Assembly: GCF_051014685.1 (NCBI RefSeq)
Contig: NW_027478459.1
Location: forward strand, 806,001 to 870,000
Source of the DNA: Ptiloglossa arizonensis
Taxonomy: Eukaryota; Arthropoda; Insecta; Hymenoptera; Colletidae
Reading direction: 5' to 3'
DNA length: 64,000 nucleotides
Numbering within the stretch: the stretch's first letter is position 1; every line of letters begins with the position of its first letter. Position numbers and translations under genes: made by a program. The notes below the pieces were generated by a model. It was not told the DNA's origin. It saw nothing but the letters and a program-made list of their open reading frames with translations, and did no database searches. This document shows positions 49,205 through 63,500 of this stretch, in pieces.

Positions 49205-50971
49205 AGTTAAGGAATGCTTGAGAAACCATCAAAATTTTCGCAAGTCTGATACTCGAAACCAATAACTACTTTGGTCTAGGGGAAAAGTACACACACCATT
49301 GTAATCGGGCGAGTTTCTACTTTCAGATGCAACAGGAATTTCTCGAGTTCGTCATTCCGTTCGCGAGACATGGGAGTTTGAAGTTAAAGAATGGTTGAGA
49401 AACCATAAAAATTCTCGCAATTCTGATACTCGAAACCAATAACTGGAGTGGCCTAGGGAAAAAGTACACACACCCTTGTAATCGTGCGAGTTTCTACTTT
49501 CAGATGCAACAGGGATTTCTCGAGTTCGTCATTCCGTTCGCGAGATATGGGAGTTTGAAGTTAAAGAATGGTTGAGAAACCATAAAAATTCTAGCAATTC
49601 TGATACTCGAAACCAATAACTACAAAGGCCTAGGGGAAAAATACACACACCTTTGTAATCGGGCGAGTTTCCACTTTCAGATGCAACAGGAATTTCTCGA
49701 GTTCGTCATTCTGTTCGCGAGATATGGGAGTTTGAATTTAAGGAATGGTTGAGAAACCATCAAAATTTTCGCAATTCTGACGCTAGAAACCAATAACTAC
49801 AATGGCCTAGGGGAAAATACACATACCGTTGTAATCGGGCGAGTTTCTGCTTTCAGATGCAACAGGAATTTCTCGAGTTCGTCAATCCGTTCGCGAGATA
49901 TGGAAGTTTGAAGTTAAGGAATGCTTGAGAAACCATCAAAATTTTCGCAATTCTGATGCTAGAAACGAATAACTACAATGGCCTAGGGGAAAAATACGCA
50001 TACCGTTGCAATCGGGCGAGTTTCTACTTTCAGATGCAACAGGAAATTCTCGATTTCGTAAATCCGTTCGCGAGATATGGGAGTTTGAAGTTAAGGAATG
50101 GTTTAGAAACCATCAAAATTTTCGCAATTCTGACGCTAGAAACCAATAACTACAATGGCCTAGGGGAAAATACACATACCGTTGTAATCGGGCGAGTTTC
50201 TGCTTTCAGATGCAACAGGAATTTCTCGAGTTCGACAATCCGTTCGTGAGGAATGGTAGTTTGAAGTTAAGGATTGCTTGCGAAACCATCAAAATTTTTG
50301 CAAGTCTGATACTCGAAACCAATCACTACAAAGACCTAGGGGAAAAATGCCCATACCTTTGTAATCGGGCGAGTTTCCACTTTCAGATGCAACAGGAATT
50401 TCTCGATTTCGTAAATCCGTTCGCGAGATATGGGAGTTTGAAGTTAAGGAATCGTTGAGAAACCATCACAATTTTCGCAAGTCTGATACTCGAAACCAAT
50501 AACTACAAAGGCCTAGGGGAAAAATACACATACCGTTGTAATCGGGCGAGTTTCTACATTCAGATGCAACAGGAATTTCTCGATTTCGTAAATCCGGTCG
50601 CGAGATATGGGAGTTTGAAGTTAAGGAATGGTTTAGAAACCATCAAAATTTTCGCAATTCTGACGCTAGAAACCAATAACTACAATGGCCTAGGGGAAAA
50701 TACACATACCGTTGTAATCGGGCGAGTTTCTGCTTTCAGATGCAACAGGAATTTCTCGAGTTCGTCTATCCGTTCGCGAGGTATGGGAGTTTGAAGTTAA
50801 GGAATGCTTGAGCAACCATCAAAATTCTTGCAAGTCTGATACTCGAAACCAATCACTACAAAGGCCTAGGGGAAAAATGCCCATACCTTTGTAATCGGGC
50901 GAGTTTCCACTTTCAGGTGCAAGAGGAATTTCTCGAGTTCGTCATTCCGTTCGCGAGACATGGGAGTTTGA
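49205..50971 (+). repeat. 1,767-bp tandem duplication, copy 2
   Basis: Follows copy 1 directly, with no difference noticed on reading. The match stops near 50971, where AAGTTCAGGAATGG replaces AAGTTAAGGAATGC. Only one version of this unit is present in the second large repeat (about 58226-59992). Confidence 0.88.
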
Positions 50972-51800
50972 AGTTCAGGAATGGTTGAGAAACCATCAAA
51001 ATTTTCGCAATTCTGATACTCGAAACCAATAACTGGAGTGGCCTAGGGAAAAAGTACACACACCCTTGTAATCGTGCGAGTTTCTACTTTCAGATGCAAC
51101 AGGAATTTCTCGAGTTCGACATTCCGTGCGCGAGATATGGGAGTTTGAAGTTGAGAATGGTTGAGAAACCGTAAAAATTCTCGCAATTCTGATACTCGAA
51201 ACCAATAACTACAAAGGCCTAGGGGAAAAATACACACACCTTTGTAATCGGGCGAGTTTCCACTTTCAGATGCAACAGGAATTTCTCGAGTTCGTCATTC
51301 CGTTCGCGAGACATGGGAGTTTGAAGTTAAGGAATGGTTGAGAAACCATCAAAATTTTCGCAATTCTGATACTCGAAACCAATAACTGGAATGGCCTAGG
51401 GGAAAAGTACACACACCCTTGTAATTGTGCGAGTTTCTACTTTCAGATGCAACAGGGATTTCTCGAGTTCGTCATTCCGTTCGCGAGATATGGGAGTTTG
51501 AATTTAAGGAATGCTTGAGAAACCATCAAAATTTTCGCAATTCTGACGCTAGAAACCAATAACTACAATGGCCTAGGGGAAAATACACATACCGTTGTAA
51601 TTGGGCGAGTTTCTGCTTTCAGATGCAACGGGAATTTCGCGAGTTCGTCAATCCGTTCGCGAGATATGGAAGTTTGAAGTTAAGGAATGCTTGAGAAACC
51701 ATCAAAATTTAAGCAGTTCTGATGCTAGAAACGAATAACTACAAAGGCCTAGGGGAAAAACACATATCTTTGTAATCGGGCGAGTTTCCACTTTCAGATG

Positions 51801-51813
51801 GACAGGAATTGTC
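51801..51813 (+). repeat. 13-bp insertion with inverted arms, copy 1
   Basis: The usual CAGATGCAACAGG is interrupted after CAGATG by GACAGGAATTGTC, so the interval reads GGACAGGAATTGTCC, a perfect 5-bp inverted repeat around GGAAT. ACAGGAATT is also a copy of the monomer sequence that follows, which suggests a templated insertion. The same monomer has a shortened linker (GGGGAAAAACACATATC). Confidence 0.85.
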
Positions 51814-54800
51814 CAACAGGAATTTCTCGAGTTCGTCAATCCGTTCGGGAGATATGGGAGTTTGAAGTTAAGGAATGGTTGAGAAACCATCAATATTTTC
51901 GCAATTCTGATACTCGAAACCAATAACTGGAATAGCCTAGGGGAAAAGTACACACACCCTTGTAATCGTGCGAGTTTCTACTTTCAGATGCAACAGGAAT
52001 TTCTCGAGTTCGTCATTCTGTTCGCGAGATATGGGAGTTTGAAGTTAAGGAATGGTTGAGAAACCATCACAATTTTCGCAAGTCTGATGCTCGAAACCAA
52101 TAACTACAATGGCCTAGGGGAAAATACACATACCGTTGTAATCGGGCGAGTTTCCGCTTTCAGATGCAACAGGAATTTCCCGAGTTCGTCAATCCGTTCG
52201 CGAGGTATGGGAGTTTGAAGTTAAGGAATGCTTGAGAAACCATCAAAATTTTTGCAAGTCTGATACTCGAAACCAATTACTACAAAGGCCTAGGGGGAAA
52301 ATGCCCATACCTTTGTAATCGGGCGAGTTTCCACTTTCAGATGCAACAGGAATTTCTCGAGTTCGTCATTCCGTTCGCGAGACATGGGAGTTTGAAGTTA
52401 AGGAATGGTTGAGAAACCATCGAAATTTTCGCAATTCTGATGCTAGAAACGAATAACTGGAATGGCCTAGGGGAAAAGTACACACACCATTCTAATCGGG
52501 CGAGTCTCTACTTTCAGATGCAACAGGAATTTCTCGAGTTCGTCATTCTGTTCGCGAGATATGGGAGTTTGAATTTAAGGAATGGTTGAAAAACCATCAA
52601 AATTTTCGCAATTCTGACGCTAGAAACCAATAACTACAATGGCCTAGGGGAAAATACACATACCGTTGTAATCGGGCGAGTTTCTGCTTTCAGATGCAAC
52701 ACGAATTTCTCATGTTCGTCAATCCGTTCGCGAGATATGGAAGTTTGAAGTTAAGGAATGCTTGAGAAACCATCAAAATTTTCGCAATTCTGATGCTAGA
52801 AACGAATAACTACAATGGCCTAGGGGAAAAATACACATACCGTTGCAATCGGGCGAGTTTCTACTTTCAGATGCAACAGGAATTTCTCGATTTCGTAAAT
52901 CCGTTCGCGAGATATGGGAGTTTGAAGTTAAGGAATGGTTGAGCAACCATCAAAATTTTCGCAAGTTTGATACTCGAAACCAATAACTACAAAGGCCTAG
53001 GGGAAAATACACATACCTTTGTAATCGGGCGAGTTTCCACTTTCAGATGCAACAGGAATTTCTCGAGTTCGTCAATCCGTTCGCGAGGTATGGGAGTTTG
53101 AAGTTAAGGAATGCTTGAGAAACAATCAAAATTTTTGCAAGTCTGATGCTAGAAACGAATAACTACAATGGCCTAGGGGAAAAATACACATACCGTTGCA
53201 ATCGGGCGAGTTTCTACTTTCAGATGCAACAGGAACTTCTCGATTTCGTAAATCCGTTCGCGAGATATGGGAGTTTGAAGTTAAGGAATCGTTGAGAAAC
53301 CATCACAATTTTCGCAAGTCTGATACTCGAAACCAATAACTACAATGGCCTAGGGGAAAATACACATACCGTTGTAATCGGGCGAGTTTCTGCTTTCAGA
53401 TGCAACAGGAATTTCTCGAGTTCGTCAATCCGTTCGCGAGGTATGGGAGTTTGAAGTCAAGGAATGCTTGAGAAACCATCAAAATTTTTGCAAGTCCGAT
53501 ACTCGAAACCGACCACTACAAAGGCCTAGGGGAAAAATGCCCATACCTTTGTAATCGGGCGAGTTTCCACTTTCAGATGCAACAGGAATTTCTCGAGTTC
53601 GTCATTCCGTTCGCGAGACATGGGAGTTTGAAGTTAAGGAATGGTTGAGAAACCATCAAAATTTTCGCAATTCTGATACTCGAATCCAATAACTGGAGTG
53701 GCCTAGGGGAAAAGTACACACACCCCTGTAATCGTGCGAGTTTCTACTTTCAGATGCAACAGGAATTTCTCGAGTTCGACATTCCGTTCGCGAGATATGG
53801 GAGTTTGAAGTTAAAGAATGGTTGAGAAACCGTAAAAATTCTCGCAATTCTGATACTCGAAACCAATAACTACAAAGGCCTAGGGGAAAAATACACACAC
53901 CTATGTAATCGGGCGAGTTTCCACTTTCAGATGCAACAGGAATTTCTCGAGTTCGTCAATCCGTTCGCGAGATATGGGAGTTGGAAATTAATGAATGGTT
54001 GAGAAACCATCGAAATTTTCGCAATTCTGATGCTAGAAACGAATAACTGGAATGGCCTAGGGGAAAAACACATATATTTGTAATCGGGCGAGTTTCCACT
54101 TTCAGATGCAACAGGAATTTCTCGAGTTCGTCAATCCGTTCGCGAGATATGGGAGTTTGAAGTTAAGGAATGGTTGAGGAACCCTCAAGATTTTCGCAAG
54201 TCTGATACTCGAAACCAATAACTACTTTCGTCTAGGGGAAAAGTACACACACCATTGTAATCGGGCGAGTTTCTACTTTCAGATGCAACAGGAATTTCTT
54301 GAGTTCGTCATTCTGTTCGCGAGATATGGGAGTTTGAAGTTAAGTAATGGTTGAGAAACCATCACAATTTTCGCAAGACTGATACTCGAAACCAATAACT
54401 ACAATGGCCTAGGGGAAAATACACATACCGTTGTAATCGGGCGAGTTTCTGCTTTCAGATGCAACAGGAATTTCTCGAGTTCGTCAATCCGTTCGCGAGG
54501 TATGGGAGTTTGAAGTTAAGGAATGCTTGAGAAACCATCAAAATTTTTGAAAGTCTGATACTCGAAACCAATTACTACAAAGGCCTAGGGGGAAAATGCC
54601 CATACCTTTGTAATCGGGCGTGTTTCCACTTTCAGATGCAACAGGAATTTCTCGAGTTCGTCATTCCGTTCGCGAGACATGGGAGTTTGAAGTTAAGGAA
54701 TGGTTGAGAAACCATTAAAATTTTCGCAATTCTGATACTCGAAACCAATAACTGGAATGGCCTAGGGGAAAAGTACACACACCCTTGTAATCGTGCGAGT

Positions 54801-57534
54801 TTCTACTTTCAGATGCAACAGGTATTTCTCGAGTTCGTCATTCCGTTCGCGAGATATGGGAGTTTGAAGTTAAAGAATGGTTGAGAAACCATAAAAATTC
54901 TCGCAATTCTGATACTCGAAACCAATAACTACAAAGGCCTAGGAGAAAAATACACACACCTTTGTAATCGGGCGAGTTTCCACTTTCAGATGAAAAGGAA
55001 TTTCTCGAGTTCGTCAATCTGTTCGCGAGATATGGGAGTTTGAAATTAATGAATGGTTGAGAAACCATCGAAATTTTCGCAATTCTGATGTTAGAAACGA
55101 ATAACTGGAATGGCCTAGGGGAAAAGTACACACACCATTCTAATCGGGCGAGTCTCTACTTTCAGATGCAACAGGAATTTCTCGAGTTCGACAATCCGTT
55201 CGCGAGATATGGAAGTTTGAAGTTAAGGAATGCTTGAGAAACCATCAAAATTTTCGCAATTCTGAAGCTAGAAACGAATAACTACAATGGCCTAGGGGAA
55301 AAATACACATACTGTTGCAATTGGGCGAGTTTCTACTTTCAGATGCAACAGGAATTTCTCGATTTCGTAAATCCGTTCGCGAGATATGGGAGTTTGAAGT
55401 TAAGGAATCGTTGAGAAACCATCACAATTTTCGCAAGTCTGATACTCGAAACCAATAACTACTATGGCCTAGGGGAAAAGTACACACACCATTGTAATCG
55501 GGCGAGCTTCTGCTTTCAGATGCAACAGGAATTTCTCGAGTTCGTCAATCCGTTCGGGAGATATGGGAGTTTGAAGTTAAGGAATGGTTGAGAAACCATC
55601 ACAATTTTCGCAAGTCTGATACTCGAAACCAATAACTACAATGGCCTAGGGGAAAATACACATACCGTTGTAATCGGGCGAGTTTCTGCTTTCAGATGCA
55701 ACAGGAATTTCTCGAGTTCGTCAATCCGTTCGCGAGGTATGGGAGTTTGAAGTTAAGGAATGCTTGAGAAACCATCAAAATTTTTGCAAGTCTGATACTC
55801 GAAACCAATTACTACAAAGGCCTAGGGGGAAAATGCCCATACCTTTGTAATCGGGCGAGTTTCCACTTTCAGATGCAACAGGAATTTCTCGAGTTCGTCA
55901 TTCCGTTCGCGAGACATGGGAGTTTGAAGTTAAGGAATGGTTGAGAAACCATTAAAATTTTCGCAATTCTGATACTCGAAACAAGTAACTGGAATGGCCA
56001 AGGGGAAAAGTACACACACCCTTGTAATCGTGCGAGTTTCTACTTTCAGATGCAACAGGTATTTCTCGAGTTCGTCATTCCGTTCGCGAGATATGGGAGT
56101 TTGAAGTTAAAGAATGGTTGAGAAACCATAAAAATTCTCGCAATTCTGATACTCGAAACCAATAACTACAAAGGCCTAGGGGAAAAATACACACACCTTT
56201 GTAATCGGAAGAGTTTCCACTTTCAGATGCAACAGGAATTTCTCGAGTTCGTCAATCTGTTCGCGAGATATGGGAGTTTGAAATTAATGAATGGTTGAGA
56301 AACCATCGAAATTTTCGCAATTCTGATGCTAGAAACGAATAACTGGAATGGCCTAGGGGAAAAGTACACACACCATTCTAATCGGGCGAGTCTCTACTTT
56401 CAGATGCAACAGGAATTTCTCGAGTTCGTCATTCTGTTCGCGAGATATGGGAGTTTGAAGTTAAGGAATGGTTGAAAAACCATCAAAATTTTCGCAATTC
56501 TGACGCTAGAAACGAATAACTACAATGGCCTAGGGGAAAAATACACATACCGTTGCAATCGGGCGAGTTTCTACTTTCAGATGCAACAGGAATTTCTCGA
56601 TTTCGTAAATCCTTTCGCGAGATATGGGAGTTTGAAGTTAAGGAATGGTTGAGAAACCCACAAAATTATCGCATGTCTGATACTCGAAACCAATAACTAC
56701 AATGGCCTAGGGGAAAATACACATAACGTTGTAATCGGGCGAGTTTCTGCTTTCAGATGCAACAGGAATTTCTCGAGTTTGTCAATCCGTTCGCGAGATA
56801 TGGAAGTTTGAAGTTAAGGAATGCTTGAGAAACCATCAAAATTTTCGCAATTCTGATGCTAGAAACGAATAACTACAATGGCCTAGGGGAAAAGTACACA
56901 CACCATTCTAATCGGGCGAGTCTCTACTTTCAGATGCAACAGGAATTTCTCGAGTTCGTCATTCTGTTCGCGAGATATGGGAGTTTGAATTTAAGGAATG
57001 GTTGAGAAACCATCAAAATTTTCGCAATTCTGACGCTAGAAACCAATAACTACAATGGCCTAGGGGAAAATACACATACCGTTGTAATCGGGCGAGTTTC
57101 TGCTTTCAGATGCAACAGGAATTTCTCGAGTTCGTCAATCCGTTCGCGAGATATGGAAGTTTGAATTTAAGGAATGCTTGAGAAACCATCAAAATTTTCG
57201 CAATTCTGATGCTAGAAACGAATAACTACAATGGCCTAGGGGAAAAATACACATACCGTTGCAATCGGGCGAGTTTCTACTTTCAGATGCAACAGGAATT
57301 TCTCGATTTCGTAAATCCGTTCGCGAGATATGGGAGATTGAAGTTAAGGAATCGTTGAGAAACCATCACAATTTTCGCAAGTCTGATACTCGAAACCAAT
57401 AACTACAAAGGCCTAAGGGAGAAATACACATACCGTTGTAATCGGGCGAGTGTCTACATTCAGATGCAACAGGAATTTCTCGATTTCGTAAATCCGTTCG
57501 CGAGATATGGGAGTTTGAAGTTAAGGAATGGTTT

Positions 57535-60500
57535 AGAAACCATCAAAATTTTTGCAAGTCTGATACTCGAAACCAATCACTACAAAGGCCTAGGGGAAAA
57601 ATGCCCATACCTTTGTAATCGGGCGAGTTTCCACTTTCAGATGCAAGAGGAATTTCTCGAGTTCGTCATTCCGTTCGCGAGACATGGGAGTTTGAAGTTC
57701 AGGAATGGTTGAGAAACCATCAAAATTTTCGCAATTCTGATACTCGAAACCAATAACTGGAGTGGCCTAGGGAAAAAGTACACACACCCTTGTAATCGTG
57801 CGAGTTTCTACTTTCAGATGCAACAGGAATTTCTCGAGTTCGACATTCCGTTCGCGAGATATGGGAGTTTGAAGTTAAGAATGGTTGAGAAACCGTAAAA
57901 ATTCTCGCAATTCTGATACTCGAAACCAATAACTACAAAGGCCTAGAGGAAAAATACACACACCTTTGTAATCGGGCGAGTTTCCACTTTCAGATGCAAC
58001 AGGAATTTCTCGAGTTCGTCATTCCGTTCGCGAGACATGGGAGTTTGAAGTTAAGGAATGGTTGAGAAACCATCAAAATTTTCGCAATTCTGATACTCGA
58101 AACAAATAACTGGAATGGCCTAGGGGAAAAGTACACACACCCTTGTAATTGTGCGAGTTTCTACTTTTAGATGCAACAGGGATTTCTCGAGTTCGTCATT
58201 CCGTTCGCGAGATATGGGAGGTTGAAGTTAAGGAATGCTTGAGAAACCATCAAAATTTTCGCAAGTCTGATACTCGAAACCAATAACTACTTTGGTCTAG
58301 GGGAAAAGTACACACACCATTGTAATCGGGCGAGTTTCTACTTTCAGATGCAACAGGAATTTCTCGAGTTCGTCATTCCGTTCGCGAGACATGGGAGTTT
58401 GAAGTTAAAGAATGGTTGAGAAACCATAAAAATTCTCGCAATTCTGATACTCGAAACCAATAACTGGAGTGGCCTAGGGAAAAAGTACACACACCCTTGT
58501 AATCGTGCGAGTTTCTACTTTCAGATGCAACAGGGATTTCTCGAGTTCGTCATTCCGTTCGCGAGATATGGGAGTTTGAAGTTAAAGAATGGTTGAGAAA
58601 CCATAAAAATTCTAGCAATTCTGATACTCGAAACCAATAACTACAAAGGCCTAGGGGAAAAATACACACACCTTTGTAATCGGGCGAGTTTCCACTTTCA
58701 GATGCAACAGGAATTTCTCGAGTTCGTCATTCTGTTCGCGAGATATGGGAGTTTGAATTTAAGGAATGGTTGAGAAACCATCAAAATTTTCGCAATTCTG
58801 ACGCTAGAAACCAATAACTACAATGGCCTAGGGGAAAATACACATACCGTTGTAATCGGGCGAGTTTCTGCTTTCAGATGCAACAGGAATTTCTCGAGTT
58901 CGTCAATCCGTTCGCGAGATATGGAAGTTTGAAGTTAAGGAATGCTTGAGAAACCATCAAAATTTTCGCAATTCTGATGCTAGAAACGAATAACTACAAT
59001 GGCCTAGGGGAAAAATACGCATACCGTTGCAATCGGGCGAGTTTCTACTTTCAGATGCAACAGGAAATTCTCGATTTCGTAAATCCGTTCGCGAGATATG
59101 GGAGTTTGAAGTTAAGGAATGGTTTAGAAACCATCAAAATTTTCGCAATTCTGACGCTAGAAACCAATAACTACAATGGCCTAGGGGAAAATACACATAC
59201 CGTTGTAATCGGGCGAGTTTCTGCTTTCAGATGCAACAGGAATTTCTCGAGTTCGACAATCCGTTCGTGAGGAATGGTAGTTTGAAGTTAAGGATTGCTT
59301 GCGAAACCATCAAAATTTTTGCAAGTCTGATACTCGAAACCAATCACTACAAAGACCTAGGGGAAAAATGCCCATACCTTTGTAATCGGGCGAGTTTCCA
59401 CTTTCAGATGCAACAGGAATTTCTCGATTTCGTAAATCCGTTCGCGAGATATGGGAGTTTGAAGTTAAGGAATCGTTGAGAAACCATCACAATTTTCGCA
59501 AGTCTGATACTCGAAACCAATAACTACAAAGGCCTAGGGGAAAAATACACATACCGTTGTAATCGGGCGAGTTTCTACATTCAGATGCAACAGGAATTTC
59601 TCGATTTCGTAAATCCGGTCGCGAGATATGGGAGTTTGAAGTTAAGGAATGGTTTAGAAACCATCAAAATTTTCGCAATTCTGACGCTAGAAACCAATAA
59701 CTACAATGGCCTAGGGGAAAATACACATACCGTTGTAATCGGGCGAGTTTCTGCTTTCAGATGCAACAGGAATTTCTCGAGTTCGTCTATCCGTTCGCGA
59801 GGTATGGGAGTTTGAAGTTAAGGAATGCTTGAGCAACCATCAAAATTCTTGCAAGTCTGATACTCGAAACCAATCACTACAAAGGCCTAGGGGAAAAATG
59901 CCCATACCTTTGTAATCGGGCGAGTTTCCACTTTCAGGTGCAAGAGGAATTTCTCGAGTTCGTCATTCCGTTCGCGAGACATGGGAGTTTGAAGTTCAGG
60001 AATGGTTGAGAAACCATCAAAATTTTCGCAATTCTGATACTCGAAACCAATAACTGGAGTGGCCTAGGGAAAAAGTACACACACCCTTGTAATCGTGCGA
60101 GTTTCTACTTTCAGATGCAACAGGAATTTCTCGAGTTCGACATTCCGTGCGCGAGATATGGGAGTTTGAAGTTGAGAATGGTTGAGAAACCGTAAAAATT
60201 CTCGCAATTCTGATACTCGAAACCAATAACTACAAAGGCCTAGGGGAAAAATACACACACCTTTGTAATCGGGCGAGTTTCCACTTTCAGATGCAACAGG
60301 AATTTCTCGAGTTCGTCATTCCGTTCGCGAGACATGGGAGTTTGAAGTTAAGGAATGGTTGAGAAACCATCAAAATTTTCGCAATTCTGATACTCGAAAC
60401 CAATAACTGGAATGGCCTAGGGGAAAAGTACACACACCCTTGTAATTGTGCGAGTTTCTACTTTCAGATGCAACAGGGATTTCTCGAGTTCGTCATTCCG

Positions 60501-63500
60501 TTCGCGAGATATGGGAGTTTGAATTTAAGGAATGCTTGAGAAACCATCAAAATTTTCGCAATTCTGACGCTAGAAACCAATAACTACAATGGCCTAGGGG
60601 AAAATACACATACCGTTGTAATTGGGCGAGTTTCTGCTTTCAGATGCAACGGGAATTTCGCGAGTTCGTCAATCCGTTCGCGAGATATGGAAGTTTGAAG
60701 TTAAGGAATGCTTGAGAAACCATCAAAATTTAAGCAGTTCTGATGCTAGAAACGAATAACTACAAAGGCCTAGGGGAAAAACACATATCTTTGTAATCGG
60801 GCGAGTTTCCACTTTCAGATGGACAGGAATTGTCCAACAGGAATTTCTCGAGTTCGTCAATCCGTTCGGGAGATATGGGAGTTTGAAGTTAAGGAATGGT
60901 TGAGAAACCATCAATATTTTCGCAATTCTGATACTCGAAACCAATAACTGGAATAGCCTAGGGGAAAAGTACACACACCCTTGTAATCGTGCGAGTTTCT
61001 ACTTTCAGATGCAACAGGAATTTCTCGAGTTCGTCATTCTGTTCGCGAGATATGGGAGTTTGAAGTTAAGGAATGGTTGAGAAACCATCACAATTTTCGC
61101 AAGTCTGATGCTCGAAACCAATAACTACAATGGCCTAGGGGAAAATACACATACCGTTGTAATCGGGCGAGTTTCCGCTTTCAGATGCAACAGGAATTTC
61201 CCGAGTTCGTCAATCCGTTCGCGAGGTATGGGAGTTTGAAGTTAAGGAATGCTTGAGAAACCATCAAAATTTTTGCAAGTCTGATACTCGAAACCAATTA
61301 CTACAAAGGCCTAGGGGGAAAATGCCCATACCTTTGTAATCGGGCGAGTTTCCACTTTCAGATGCAACAGGAATTTCTCGAGTTCGTCATTCCGTTCGCG
61401 AGACATGGGAGTTTGAAGTTAAGGAATGGTTGAGAAACCATCGAAATTTTCGCAATTCTGATGCTAGAAACGAATAACTGGAATGGCCTAGGGGAAAAGT
61501 ACACACACCATTCTAATCGGGCGAGTCTCTACTTTCAGATGCAACAGGAATTTCTCGAGTTCGTCATTCTGTTCGCGAGATATGGGAGTTTGAATTTAAG
61601 GAATGGTTGAAAAACCATCAAAATTTTCGCAATTCTGACGCTAGAAACCAATAACTACAATGGCCTAGGGGAAAATACACATACCGTTGTAATCGGGCGA
61701 GTTTCTGCTTTCAGATGCAACACGAATTTCTCATGTTCGTCAATCCGTTCGCGAGATATGGAAGTTTGAAGTTAAGGAATGCTTGAGAAACCATCAAAAT
61801 TTTCGCAATTCTGATGCTAGAAACGAATAACTACAATGGCCTAGGGGAAAAATACACATACCGTTGCAATCGGGCGAGTTTCTACTTTCAGATGCAACAG
61901 GAATTTCTCGATTTCGTAAATCCGTTCGCGAGATATGGGAGTTTGAAGTTAAGGAATGGTTGAGCAACCATCAAAATTTTCGCAAGTTTGATACTCGAAA
62001 CCAATAACTACAAAGGCCTAGGGGAAAATACACATACCTTTGTAATCGGGCGAGTTTCCACTTTCAGATGCAACAGGAATTTCTCGAGTTCGTCAATCCG
62101 TTCGCGAGGTATGGGAGTTTGAAGTTAAGGAATGCTTGAGAAACAATCAAAATTTTTGCAAGTCTGATGCTAGAAACGAATAACTACAATGGCCTAGGGG
62201 AAAAATACACATACCGTTGCAATCGGGCGAGTTTCTACTTTCAGATGCAACAGGAACTTCTCGATTTCGTAAATCCGTTCGCGAGATATGGGAGTTTGAA
62301 GTTAAGGAATCGTTGAGAAACCATCACAATTTTCGCAAGTCTGATACTCGAAACCAATAACTACAATGGCCTAGGGGAAAATACACATACCGTTGTAATC
62401 GGGCGAGTTTCTGCTTTCAGATGCAACAGGAATTTCTCGAGTTCGTCAATCCGTTCGCGAGGTATGGGAGTTTGAAGTCAAGGAATGCTTGAGAAACCAT
62501 CAAAATTTTTGCAAGTCCGATACTCGAAACCGACCACTACAAAGGCCTAGGGGAAAAATGCCCATACCTTTGTAATCGGGCGAGTTTCCACTTTCAGATG
62601 CAACAGGAATTTCTCGAGTTCGTCATTCCGTTCGCGAGACATGGGAGTTTGAAGTTAAGGAATGGTTGAGAAACCATCAAAATTTTCGCAATTCTGATAC
62701 TCGAATCCAATAACTGGAGTGGCCTAGGGGAAAAGTACACACACCCCTGTAATCGTGCGAGTTTCTACTTTCAGATGCAACAGGAATTTCTCGAGTTCGA
62801 CATTCCGTTCGCGAGATATGGGAGTTTGAAGTTAAAGAATGGTTGAGAAACCGTAAAAATTCTCGCAATTCTGATACTCGAAACCAATAACTACAAAGGC
62901 CTAGGGGAAAAATACACACACCTATGTAATCGGGCGAGTTTCCACTTTCAGATGCAACAGGAATTTCTCGAGTTCGTCAATCCGTTCGCGAGATATGGGA
63001 GTTGGAAATTAATGAATGGTTGAGAAACCATCGAAATTTTCGCAATTCTGATGCTAGAAACGAATAACTGGAATGGCCTAGGGGAAAAACACATATATTT
63101 GTAATCGGGCGAGTTTCCACTTTCAGATGCAACAGGAATTTCTCGAGTTCGTCAATCCGTTCGCGAGATATGGGAGTTTGAAGTTAAGGAATGGTTGAGG
63201 AACCCTCAAGATTTTCGCAAGTCTGATACTCGAAACCAATAACTACTTTCGTCTAGGGGAAAAGTACACACACCATTGTAATCGGGCGAGTTTCTACTTT
63301 CAGATGCAACAGGAATTTCTTGAGTTCGTCATTCTGTTCGCGAGATATGGGAGTTTGAAGTTAAGTAATGGTTGAGAAACCATCACAATTTTCGCAAGAC
63401 TGATACTCGAAACCAATAACTACAATGGCCTAGGGGAAAATACACATACCGTTGTAATCGGGCGAGTTTCTGCTTTCAGATGCAACAGGAATTTCTCGAG

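Larger units (their letters stand above)
46747..57534 (+). repeat. Large right-domain repeat unit, copy 1 (10,788 bp)
   Basis: CCATCAAAATTTTTGCAAG near 46751 recurs near 57539. The following 2.4 kb match at an offset of 10,788 bp and the rest at 9,021 bp, the difference being one copy of the internal 1,767-bp tandem duplication. The segment from about 54980 to 57534 is the part whose second copy, if any, lies beyond the window. It contains its own internal similarity: about 54330-55185 resembles 55567-56420 (offset about 1,237 bp, seven monomers minus 2). Confidence 0.85.

Noticed and set aside
809..62919. Open reading frames of 63-97 codons on both strands, for example 48189-48482 (+), 44377-44625 (+), 54838-55131 (-)
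   Set aside because: The monomer is 177 bp (3 x 59), so a frame persists from copy to copy and runs on wherever a substitution removes a stop. In the reference monomer one frame gives 23 codons from the ATG at 13576 to TGA at 13645; longer frames arise where that TGA is changed (GGTTTAG or GCTTGCG variants). The encoded peptides are repeats of the satellite, with no domain, start context or conservation beyond the DNA repeat.
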